Source: Paramacrobiotus metropolitanus
Taxonomy: Eukaryota > Tardigrada > Eutardigrada > Parachela > Macrobiotidae
Direction: 5' to 3'
Assembly (NCBI RefSeq): GCF_019649055.1
Contig: NW_026570302.1
Location: 186,001 to 250,000 of the forward strand
Length of the DNA: 64,000 nt
The position numbers and the translations under genes were made by a program. The stretch's first letter is position 1, and each line of letters opens with the position of its first letter. A model generated the notes under the pieces. That model had not been told where the DNA came from, did not search any database, and saw only the letters and a list, made by a program, of their open reading frames with translations. This document shows, piece after piece, positions 23,665 to 34,729 of the stretch.

Positions 23665-25212
23665 GGCTGCAAGCCTGGAACTAAAGAACATCCAGCCTCA
23701 GAACTTGTGAATATCCAATCGAAAAACTAAAGAAAATTTCTCCTGTTATCACCCTTCTGTAAGTAAATCCCCAGCCAAGAAGGGCTGACAGATTTAAATC
23801 TAGCGGTGAACACGAAACTTCTCACTTACAGCCTGTTTTCAGTCAAAACAAATGCTCATGACAGAAAACTTACTTATGTCTGCTTGTAATACAGTACTGT
23901 GGTGTAGTGTTGGGTAGTAAAAGTCCTCGCCAGTATACTTACTTTTACTATCTGCTTTTGGAAGTTTACTTATTTTTACTTACAATTTAAAATTTTTCGG
24001 GACTTTCACTTACTTTTACTTACTATTTCAATTTTCCCAAGGACATTTACTTACTAAATTAAAGTAAATTTACTAAATAAATGTAATTTAGCACTGAAAG
24101 TTTCGAATTACGTCAGTTTGAAAGCGCAACAAACTACTGAAAAGTAAAAATAGTGCAGATAAATTTCTCGTGAATTAATCGAGCTATAGCAGGTGCATAC
24201 TGAAAAGTACGTACTGTTGCTTTTGAGGGCGGCAGGCTGGCAGCCGACTAATGCGCACACTCACTTTACCTGCGAGTGGCGGTTCCTGATACGCCAATTT
24301 TACGTAACGCTGATAAAACGAATTAGTAAATAATTTAGTAAATGATTTTTATTTATTCAACGCTGAACCTTAATATTTACTTACTTTTTAAAATAGAGAG
24401 TGTCGACTTACAAGCAGAATGTCACAAGGAACCAAAGCTAATCGGCTCGATTTATCATAATGATATAATAAGGTGCAGTCTTTAATGAATGCGTTGCAAA
24501 ATAGCTACTGAGTACTCGTACAGTAGTGTTCAAAGCAGCTCAATTGGACCAGCTTAACTGACTGCTGCGCATACGTACACAAGACTAAGAGCAAGGCACT
24601 TCAATATCAGCTGCCACATCGTCGCTGTTCAGTGTTCAAGATTTCTGTTCCACTGAGCCATGCGCCGCTCCTGTGAATGGCGATGAGTCAGAGTGCTAGG
24701 TGCCCATGCGGCATTAGCGGGGAGATGTGAATTTGTGAAATCAAGATAAAAACCAAGAAGAAAGCTGTGGTAAAAAATATATGTCAAGTGTTAACAAATT
24801 TAAGGAGCATTGTGAACGGCGGCAGAAATGATTTCCACCCAAAGCGGACCGCGAGACACACTTTGTTAAGGTTCATTAAGCTAGAGTACTAAAATTTCCA
24901 TCCCGACTGCCCAAGTGGAAGATATTTGTAAAATTGTAATGCCCACCACTTTACAGGTTAAGTCAAACAATCACACATGGCACACATAACCAGTGACAAC
25001 TGACAATCAAAGAAGCTACAGTTACTGTACTGTACAGTTACTGTAAAACTACAGGTAATTCGGATCAGCAATCACCGCAACTTCGGTAAGAAATATTACT
25101 TCCCTAGCTATGGCAGAGTGAACAGCGGCAACATACAACACAATAAACACGTCAACAAAATATACTCGTAGAAATCAGAATACAGACAACGCTATGCATT
25201 GCAATACCGACG
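23665..25212. other. spacer between units 1 and 2, with a possible hAT-like remnant
   Basis: No coding segment. At 23912 the sequence TAGTGTTGGGTAGTAAAAG followed by TTACTTTTACTTAC-rich repeats resembles hAT transposon ends. Near 24940-24956, GCCCACCACTT is a partial inverted match. The pairing is imperfect and I found no clear 8-bp target duplication. Confidence 0.3.
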
Positions 25213-28200
25213 CTAAATATTCCATTCCTCGATAGAGTTCGCCAGGAGGATAAGAAAACGCAGCGTAATACGGGTCAGCTTGTCCAACTGCAGCTCTTGC
25301 AGTCCCTCCACGCACCATTTCTTCCCAGGGTAGTGCGACTGCGGCCGCGGATCCGATGACTGAGCTCCACAAAGTATCTGCAAAAGAAGGTGCTTCTTCA
25401 TAACCGTGCAAGAGGATTTTTCAGCTGCATCTCGTAGTTGTTCACCAGATCAGTCACGAGCGGGAACTTTTTAATGCACGGCATACTTCACAAAAAATTG
25501 TGACTTCGCCAGCTTCGTGCACTGCTGACCGTGAGTGTTTCTTAAAATTATTCAGCGAAAGCGGTTTTGATAAGAATAGCAAAGAGCTGCACTTACAGAC
25601 AAACACTTTATTTAAGCCACTGTGAATCCGTTTATGCGGTTCACGGTACATCCGTTTCTGAATTTTAAATTTTCATGCAAATAAACAAGAAGATTAAACG
25701 CGCTTCCTTGCTACTTAACAAAAGTCCGATGGTGAAGCATGGCTGCAAAATGTCCATATTGTTAATGCGGATGTAAGTACTGACGTACTGTATACTTTTT
25801 AAGCAACCATGTTGCGGAACTTGCGTCCAACTATTCTGACCATCTTACCAGTAGCCCAATATGACTGAAAATATTATCTGAAGCTGACCAGGCTATTTCT
25901 TATTTTGATTTTATTTTTCGCTCTGCGTTTTGATTAAATTAGGCCTGCGATCTGACCACGAAGCCGCAAAGTGATCTGGTAATTCTCGCTTCGGGTAATC
26001 GTAATCTTAACTGACTGGTGACCTTACATCCGTTTTCAACCTGAACAGCCGTGGAGCTCCCTCGAAGCGCTGAGTAAGTAATTCGAGTTGAGATGCTGTA
26101 AGAGCATCGGTTTATGGCGCTCCATGGGGCTTGGTGGATCGTTTAATCTGAAGACGATCCTCAACCTACATCATCTCACCTTGCACACTGCTTTCTCCCA
26201 CGCCAACCCCACTCGCGACGCTGCGTCTTTCTCCGAGATCACCCACGCTAAGAATTCAGACAATGTTCCCCGTTTCGCGTCACTAATCATCGGTAACCCC
26301 GCTTCCAGGACATTCCATATTGCATGCTCTAAACCATCGTCAACCATCAGCCGAACTGCAGGAATCCGGACAAACAGTCGACGAAGAGCTCTGTCAGGCG
26401 TTGCATTGACAAACAGGTCCGCCGATCCGCCGATCAATCGTATGGAATCGCACACAAATCCCCGAAAGATCGCAAGGAAATCCCGGATATGACCGGCATT
26501 AAGGCTACTGGGGACTGATTGGCTCCCGTCATCGTCATTATTCAGATGCAAGCCGCAGTCATTCTCCGCACGAAGGGCATAAACAAGATTAACTGGAATG
26601 AGCCAGCGGAAGCCCACAAGTGTCACCTCTTTCAATCGGATGTCGGAGTTGTTCTCCGCCACATGGCGTATCATATTCACCATTTTGAATAGCTCTTCGT
26701 CACCCACTCTCTGCCACCAGTCAACCACAACGAGGCTCTCGGTCGTGGAACGCAGACATTTGAAGATGGGCGCTGTCAGAAGATAATCCCGTCGTTCCGG
26801 ATCGTCACTGCTGTCAAAGCTCGTAATGACAATCGTAGTCGTCAGCAACGGTGAATCCAGAATACGATTCCATGTTGCACAGACAGCGCGTAAGCTTGTC
26901 CGCATCATTGTGTTCAGGTGGGGGAACACGTCCAGCCACAATTCCGGCGGCAGCGGCCCAAAGGCATCCGTGGTTTCGGAAATCTGGTCTGGCAGTTTTG
27001 AAAGGCCGATAATACGAGAAAACCATTCGGTTAACGGATGACGAAGCTTCCGAATTGGTTTCTATAAATCACAAGACAGGACTATAAATCACCAACCGGC
27101 GCTAAAACAAAAAATGTGCAACAGGAGCATCGAATGCGTATAAACTACGAGCCTGCCAGTGGCCCGCCATTTCGTCGGCGGAAATTCGCGAACAGACACG
27201 ATGTCGACCCGTCACACAGTCGAGCTAGCGTATTGCTACTCCCTAGATTTCCTAGATCTCCAAGTTATCTTAAGAGTTTTTTTCGGGTTTAGAATTTGCC
27301 TAGGTTTCTCAGTACTTTGTAGATTTCTTAAATATTTCTTCGATTTGGTAGTGTTCTTAGTTAGCTGGTTTTGATAGTTTACTGAGCCATAACGCTCGTG
27401 ACCGTCGATGTCGTGTTAGGGGACATAGTTTCGGTGGGCCAAATTTTCAGCACCAGGCTCCAACAGACAACTGCGCTCGTTAAACAATTTGCGTTAACAC
27501 GAAGCACCTACTCTTTTAACTGTACACTGTGCCGTCTGTGCGAAGTAGGTACTAACACGCATAAAGCTAAAACATGTATAAATTATAACAGTAATGTTTA
27601 CCGGATAATCTGGATATACTTCCTCTTCCTTCGGCGGCCCATAACCTCGCTCCAGATAATACAAGCTCCCATTCGAGACTTCCACAAGCGTAATGAACCG
27701 ACCATTCAGTTCGCATTCAGAGCGCAGCAGTTTGCGAAACTCCTTAATTGGTATCGAGGCAAGCTCATCCGGTACCTCGACGCTGCGCTTAACAAACGTC
27801 CATTTGCCCACGCGCTCGGCACCGATATACAGCCGATTCGGCATTATCTCCGAACGTGGCCGTCGGGTTTCAGTCCACCGTGTGCTCGGGATGGGCAAAC
27901 GAATACGCTTAACCGGAACGATATCAAAACGCACGAAATCGGTACCCCATCGGACCACTGCGGCATGAAACTGTCTGTACTGTTGAGCAGCACTGCGAGG
28001 CGGAATAACCATCTGCGCAGGAAACCAAGTCCATGGGCTTGAGGGACTCTCCCGCATCAAGACTTCCACGGTAGGGTGAGGTTCCTGCGATTCGGCCCAC
28101 ACAGCGGGCACGATGTCCTTGCTTAATGGATGTCGACGGTCCGAAAGGAAGACGCTGCTGTCGAAATGAAAGAAGCGGCGCCGTCCAGTGGGACAGAGAA

Positions 28201-28309
28201 AGTCAACGAAGAACCCGTTGTCAGCGACATCCACCACGCGCCCGTAGCGAACCAAGCCACCACCCACCACGACGTCAACGCTATTGCGTCGGTAGATTTC
28301 AGCAGTCAT
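25213..28309 (-). CDS. array unit 2: Agenet/Tudor-like + F-box protein, intact
   Basis: Three exons, complement(join(25213..25377, 26180..27061, 27602..28309)), all phase 0, encode 584 residues. Exon 1 (residues 1-236) carries NSVDVVVGGGLVRYGRVVD, NGFFVDFLCPTGRRRFF, VEVLMRESPSSPWTWFPA and a V-P-V-K-R-I-R block, then a small C-terminal subdomain (LVEVSNGSLYYLE). Exon 2 opens at the acceptor TTTATAG and encodes the F-box PLPPELWLDVFPHLN, RAVCATWNRIL, then FKCLRSTTESLVVV and a VWNVLEAGLPMISD-type end (here IWNVLEAGLP). Exon 3 has SHYPGKKWCVEGLQELQLDK. The F-to-cap intron (25378-26179) is long and empty. No disabling change is seen. Confidence 0.75.
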
Positions 28310-29322
28310 GACTGTTGAATGTAGAAAACTGAGAACAAGAAACTGAAGACAGCAGCGCGGAAGGCAACACCAATGAACGCTACGCTGGAGAAGATGAACC
28401 TGAAATTTTCTTCGTCTCGCTCCGGAAGTGAAACGACTGAAACTCCCAAGAAGTGAAACGACTGAAACTCCCAATCGACTGAAACAGCATCCGAAACAAA
28501 GTTGAGAACACTACTTACTACTTAGTATTAGTATAATTAATCGAAATTTGAAAAAACTCACAGTCGACCACAAATTCACAATCATTACTAGTAAGTAATT
28601 CATACATTGCTGAAAAATATCGTAACTGTGCACAGGGTGCGGTTGTAGTGTAGGTACGAATGCGAGACGGTTATTTCTTAAACAGAGTTCTACTTCTTAC
28701 TACTGTATAATTCTAGCAGCTGCCTGTCTGCAGAATTTGATGGGCGGTTGAGGTGGCGACAACGATATCCGGAGCTGTCAGGAAATTAAACGGTAATTGT
28801 ACAGGCGCATGCGCTGCAGCTATTGATCGAAAACTGTACGGTAATGGTACGGTACTTATGTCGCTGACTGACCTATAGCTAGTGAAGTAAAACGAAAGTA
28901 GCAGTAGTGCGGTCTCTCACTAACCTAAAGGGCTTTTTTTAACAGGCAGTAGTGGTAGCTTGGTCATTCACTGACGTGATTATGTGTATAATGGACAGTG
29001 AACGTTTTTCGGTCACCCACTATTCTAACGGGTTCTGTTATATGAATATGTTACATCCTGCACTGGTAAGTCAGATTGGTTATACCGCCACGTACAGGTA
29101 CAGGAAGTGTGCCGGGTTGAAACAACTTCAAAAATAAACAAAAGCAAAGAACAACATCATAAAACAAAACACAATAACTTCCGAAAAAAGGACAAAGCCA
29201 ATCTATAGCAGAGAGATTGCTCGTCGCAATATTCAACAATCTTCCCATGCCGATTGCGGACGCGTTATCTGTCCAATAGGCTTTCGTGTGTATTACGCGA
29301 ACCGTAACCATCTTTCTAGTCA
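28310..29322. other. spacer between units 2 and 3
   Basis: Contains the probable promoter of unit 2 and the 3' side of unit 3. No gene or repeat is recognised. Confidence 0.5.
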
Positions 29323-31565
29323 TCAATCATCATCGCTCTTCAAAAATTGATGAAAATAATCCGCCAGATCGATCAGGATGTCCAGCGCAATCGCAGACAG
29401 TTCACTCAGCTGGAGATCTTTCAGACCGTCAACGCACCACTCTTTGCCGCGGTAATGCGAGGATGGACGCGGGTCGGCTGACTGTGTCGCGCACAACGCC
29501 TACAAGGTAAAACCCAGATTTGACAGCCACCGTTTTCACAGCCAGCGCTACCGTTTCCGCATACAAAAACGTCATTTTGTCCCCGACCGAGGCTAGCGCC
29601 TACGATTCATGAGTTTGTGCGCAAACGCAATACGATTTGAAGAGAAAATTATTAGACGCAGATATTGCAGAACATAGCAAAACCGGTGACCCCACCTACC
29701 CTGCAAACCAGTCCCCGCTCCGCATCCAGGTTCTCCTTAGCAGTGACGCACGCCAACCACTCTCTTAGCATACGGTGCGTTTCCTCACAACGCTTCGGCG
29801 TGGATTTCTCCAGTGCTTCCCATGTCACGCTGCCCACATCGCCAATCAACGGCAGCCGAACCGCTGGCATCTCAAGCCACATCTGGATTTTTAACCACCC
29901 GTGTATCTTCGCATAAATCAGTTCCACGGTACAGTTAACTAGCTGAATGGCATCGCAGGGCAAATCGCCACAGCCTGCGATGAAATCGACAAGGCGATAG
30001 TTAGGCGAAGGAGCAGATGTACTTTTTTCCGCGTTATCACTGAGTCGATGCAGCGGACACTTATCATAGGAAAACTCATAATACTCCGCGTCCAGCGTGT
30101 TGCCGAACTGCAGTTCTAAGCGGAGCCCAACTAAATACATGGTTCGCAGTCGACTTCCAGTTTTCCTGCCAATGTAGTGTATCATCTCAGTCAGCTTCAG
30201 AAAATCGCCGGTATTCATCCACCCTTTGCGACCATCCACAACAATGTACTGTGTGGATTGGCGAAGGCATTTGAAAATAAGTAAAGCCAGAAAGTAATGC
30301 AGCTGCGTGCGATTAGCGGCATCATCTGTCTGACAGTTACTGTAAGGATTTGTGATAACGATAGAGGCCGTCAACTCAAGTGATTCCAAGATGTTGGTCC
30401 ATCCAGGACACACTCTACGTAATCCAGTTTGCGTCCTAATATCCAAATGGGAAAGCACTTCCAGCAACACAGAGGGCGTAAGCCAGCGGATATCATCGAA
30501 TTCCTTACGTTCCACAGAGAAATCACGTTCTTCGGTCATCAGCCCACGGATCTCTCGTACACGTGAGACTAACGCTTCATGGCATGCAGTGAGTTCGTAC
30601 TGGAAAATTCAAACCAATCTGGAAAACTGTTGTCAACAATAATCATAAACGGCAAAATAAGCATGAGAATGTTATCACTGCCCCATTTGAGCGAATTACT
30701 GAGGATTCGAAAGTTAAACCCTAGCTAACTGTTTTTGATAACACAAGTTTGCCCGGAGAAACGCCAATCGACAACGCATGGAATAGTTCTCACTTCTCAT
30801 ACAGTATTTCGCGGTTACCTCAAAGTGGGCATGGACATCTGGTTTCAGAGGCTCAGGCAGACGTGGCCAAATGTACAAAGCGTGTTGTCTCACTGCACCC
30901 ACGAACGAAACTAAACCGTAATCCAGCAATTTAATGCGAAACCCTTTGCCGTTAAAGTACCGGAGCACTTTGTCGATATCTACATCGCGGCAGTCTTCCG
31001 GAAACGGCAGTTTGAGCTTCTCGAATGTTCCTGGTTCGACTGGCTCAAACTGAGTGGCCAGTCTGCTCAAAAATCTGGAGTTACCGTTGTGCCGCTTGTT
31101 TGAACCCGAAGGCTGGACTGGAGCTCTTTGGCCAAAAGAGACCCTCCAATCGTTTGGCACTCTCCAACGCAGTCGCTCCAGCGGTACCACGTCCGTATGC
31201 GTCCCGTCCTGCACCCATTGCACAACTGCTACTCTGTATGCGTTGTGATGAATAAGGCGCGCCACATTGACGATTTCAGCTCGAAACCAAACCCAGGGAC
31301 CGGCGGGTGTTTCGGGCATCAGCACCTCCACGGGAATGGTCGTGCCGGGTTTGATGGAAGCGTACGCATCAGCCAGGTCCTTTTCCTTCAATGGTTTGAT
31401 ATTTAGGAAAATCCGGTCGAAAGGGATATACCGGCGTCGTTGGTCGGGACAAAAGAAATCGATGACGAGCCCATCTTTCGTCACGTCCACAACGCGTCCA
31501 GTACGAAACACATCATCGTCGCCCAAAACATCCACGCGCGTACGCCGACAAATGTTTCTGTACAT
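29323..31565 (-). CDS. array unit 3: Agenet/Tudor-like + F-box protein, intact
   Basis: Three exons, complement(join(29323..29499, 29700..30599, 30819..31565)), phase 0, encode 607 residues. Exon 1 (1-249): TRVDVLGDDDVFRTGRVVD, LVIDFFCPDQRRRYIPFD, VEVLMPETPAGPWVWFRA and DVVPLERLRWR. Exon 2 (250-549): F-box WLTPSVLLEVLSHLDIRTQT, RRVCPGWTNILES, then IFKCLRQSTQYIVVDG and DFIAGCGDLPCDAIQLVNC. Exon 3: SSHYRGKEWCVDGLKDLQL, with an acidic tail (KSDDD). Exon 2 begins at the second of two possible acceptors (30600/30601) because an in-frame stop precedes it. Exon 2 and the cap are closest to unit 1 (shared STQ-IVVDGR, ALCxTQSADPRPS), suggesting the two are recent duplicates. It is probably an SCF adaptor; the target is unknown. 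Confidence 0.75.
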
Positions 31566-33110
31566 CGCGGACGCTAAAAAGTATCCAGGCGTCAAACGTC
31601 TGATGGATAACCAACAATCGTTCAAAAAAGGGTAAATCAGTTACAGGTAGGTCGTAACGTCATAAAGTCCACGCTCTATTGTTACTGTATGACGAAGATG
31701 TCTTGCTAAACGGGATTATTCCGTGCAATTACATATTTTTTATCAGTCTGTAACTCTTTCACAGTCTCGCCATAACTTATCACTTCGCCAAGTCAGCCTT
31801 AACACTTGCAGTTGTCACCTATCAGTCGTCAATCAGCTGCAGACTGCCGTGATGCATAATACGGAAACTTACGAGAGTACGGAGACGTTGTTCACCTTTA
31901 GTTCGGAAAGCGCATAAAGCCCCGTGACACGATCAAGACAAACGCAAGTTATCCCGCATAAATACGAGTATGACGGAATGAAAAGACTTAATTCTTAATA
32001 CAGGAATTATTGGGAATACATATAATAATGTGCGCGTATGCGGAATGAAGAAAGCTGTATCGGCAATCTCACAGACTCTCACTTAACTAGAAGCGTGCAC
32101 AGTGGCAGTGCAGACTGCAAAGTAGGAGAAGGCCCCCCAGCAAGTCTGCTACAAATGCAGTCTGCTATTACTCAACTTGGACAACATCATGTTTTGCTTA
32201 CTGGCTACTGCTGATGCCAGCATCAGACGTGATCGGTTTTGCACGTACAAAAACACTTCGCCAGTAGTCATTTGTTTATGTCACTCTCTTATAGTGTGTT
32301 TTTTGTATGCCCCATTTCATATGGTGTACGCCTCATTTCACATAATGGTACATGGATGATCGGTGGCTCATATATTGCGGCCCTGCGGAATGCATAAAGG
32401 AACTAGTGAAAGTATGCAACGACTAGCTGGCAGTACAATTCCGTATCAGCCGTTTGACTTTGGAGAATGATAAGTGAGCGCACCTGCTACGCACACAGGT
32501 AGAATCAGCGTCATTTTAGCGCTTTTTTGGATCACATTAATTCTGAACAATATATTTCTTATTGGAAATTTCTTGAAGATATGTGTGTAAAAAACGTTAC
32601 CATAATATTGCCCAAGAAGATCATTTTATGGTATTAATTTCATTAAAACGATGATGTTTAGTATCTCAAAGGGAATGGCTCAATCCGACGGCGGCCCGAA
32701 CCGCCTTCGAAAGGTCTCTCGGCTATCTCCGACAATCGTTGGAATGTAATTTCGAAAAATCTAAATGCCGGGGCTTGGACCCATGCGCTCTATGCAACAG
32801 AAGCTATGTCGTGCCACTGACCAGGGTACATGTTCCGGGTCCAGAATCAGATAAATCACATTTTTTTTGCATTGTATATAACATAGTATACCATTGTACA
32901 TGCAAATACTGTAATTTAAAAATAGCTTCATCTGCAGAGGCTCAAAGGGGTGGCCAAACAAAATTAATCAGTACGTATTACACATGCACATACAGAGTAG
33001 TACCGTATTACAACGCACTAGCGAACAGACTGTTTCTATGAAACTAGTAAATCAGTACAGTTCCATGTTCTGCAGAAATGTACTAGACCAACATATCAGG
33101 ATTAATAAAA

Positions 33111-33163
33111 TATTGTGGTGCCAGGTGAAATCCGGATTTCACTTGGCAGTTGGCACCACAATA
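33111..33163. repeat. nested perfect inverted repeat (hairpin)
   Basis: A 13-bp arm, TATTGTGGTGCCA (33111-33123), has its exact complement at 33151-33163. Between them lies the 18-bp palindrome GTGAAATCCGGATTTCAC (33125-33142). It could be a tiny foldback element or a structured RNA; I cannot tell which. Confidence 0.8.
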
Positions 33164-33758
33164 ATTTCAGGTGCACAGCTTAAGACGACCCATTACAAAA
33201 TCCATTTTGTAGTTGCGATTCGTTGCGGTATTGCAAGAGTACACAGACGTACTACATGCTGCCATTACGTTTGCAAATCTAGATTTTGCATCCTGGATTG
33301 AATTGCATATTTGCGGCAGGGGTTACCTTTACAAGAATCCGCCATACCAGGCAAAATGGCAGGTATAACAGTTATTTCGCGGGTGAAAGAGTTGTTTAAC
33401 TAGACTAGGAACGATACTCTTTCCGCATTCTGCTGAGAAAGGTTCTGTTTTGGATAATAATAATCACTCGAATCCATCTGTCACACATACAATCTATTTT
33501 TTAAATTTTTTGTGTTTTGGGGGACGCCTTGTTGACCTTTGCAACTGACAATAGTTATCTAAGCGTGCTACAGTCGCGCAAAATTTGAAAATTCCTGATT
33601 TATTCTTAGGTTATCACTATATCACCCCTTTTCACCCCCGTTTTTATAGCCACCCCTTATCGCACCACGTTTAATACAAGCACACTTTTTTACAATTACG
33701 CCCTGTAGTTAAGTAAGAACACCATGCTTGCGGTTATGACAGCCTACAGGCACCCATT

Positions 33759-34167
33759 TCAGTGCCAGTTTTCAGGAATCTGCGATTTCTTTAAATTTAT
33801 GACCTCTCCAGTGGGCAAAATGACAATACCAACTGAAACGTTTGGATCTTTGATAGGAATTTCGTTGAGTACTGTACGTGATCTAACATTTCTACCGCAG
33901 TTCTGCAAACCTCGGTCGGTTATTTCCTCTTTGATGCCAGTGTTTGCGATATCGTCAACACTTAACACCAACAGCCTTGCCCGTCTTTTGCCCATTCAAA
34001 GTTGTACGGTTGTTAATGCCTTTAGCGACTTCTGGACTGATAGTTAACGACTTAATGAAACCATTGCTTTTTTTCTCCGCCAAGCTTACAGTTAGCCGTC
34101 GATTTTCTGGAAGCTTCTTCCACCTTTCCTGAATGAGCGGGTTGCTGTGACCCCGGACCGCAATCAA
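33759..34167 (-). pseudogene. possible decayed coding sequence, unidentified
   Basis: Two overlapping minus-strand frames (34167-33955 and 33995-33759) read like one protein broken by a frameshift near 33960-33995. They have ordinary amino-acid composition (KKLPENRRLTVSLAEKKS; RARLLVLSVDDIANTGIKEE; VGIVILPTGEVINLKK). I recognise no family. It may be a transposon relic or chance. Confidence 0.25.
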
Positions 34168-34729
34168 TAAAATACAGGATGTCGTCTTAAAAAAATTAAT
34201 AAAAGGCCTATAGTTAACGGGGTGTGGAAAGGGGGTGGCTATGGTGTCCTACTTATTATTATTATACAACAGCTGCAGGAGTATTGTGCTAGTGCATTGC
34301 AAAACAGTATATCTATATACAAAGTAGTACTGCGTACTAACTAATTTTTGCGGTGGTGTCATCTGGCGGCGTAGCACCTTCCTATGACTGATTCCATGAT
34401 GTTTCTAATATCGTCTCCTGAAGCGTACATGCTTCTAATCATGCGATTCCCGAATATGTGCAACAGTACAAGTATTTGTGTTGCTCAATTACAGCGTCCG
34501 CGCTTTTCGGAGACGGGATTGTACACACTTCACAACAATGACGGATTTATTAAAATAATAATAAACAATAACAATAATTAGGGGCTGTAAAAAGAATGCT
34601 CATTCGAAATCCATTTTTGGGACGTTGAGGTTATTTGATACAACAAAAAACAAATTCCGTCGAAAATCTCGCAAATCCGACGGAAATACTCCTTTCTGGA
34701 ATGCTAGTAGATATAGCCACGGGCGGATA

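Larger units (their letters stand above)
31566..34729. other. large spacer between units 3 and 4
   Basis: 3.2 kb with no supported gene. It contains a perfect nested palindrome at 33111-33163 and a degenerate minus-strand coding relic at about 33759-34167 (both listed). The segment around 32925-32965 resembles 41220-41265 (both have TTCATCTGC and GGCCAAACA), hinting at another dispersed repeat. Confidence 0.5.

Noticed and set aside
27398-28042. A 214-codon plus-strand open frame opposite unit 2
   Set aside because: It is antisense to the well-supported Tudor-like exon and shows no domain.
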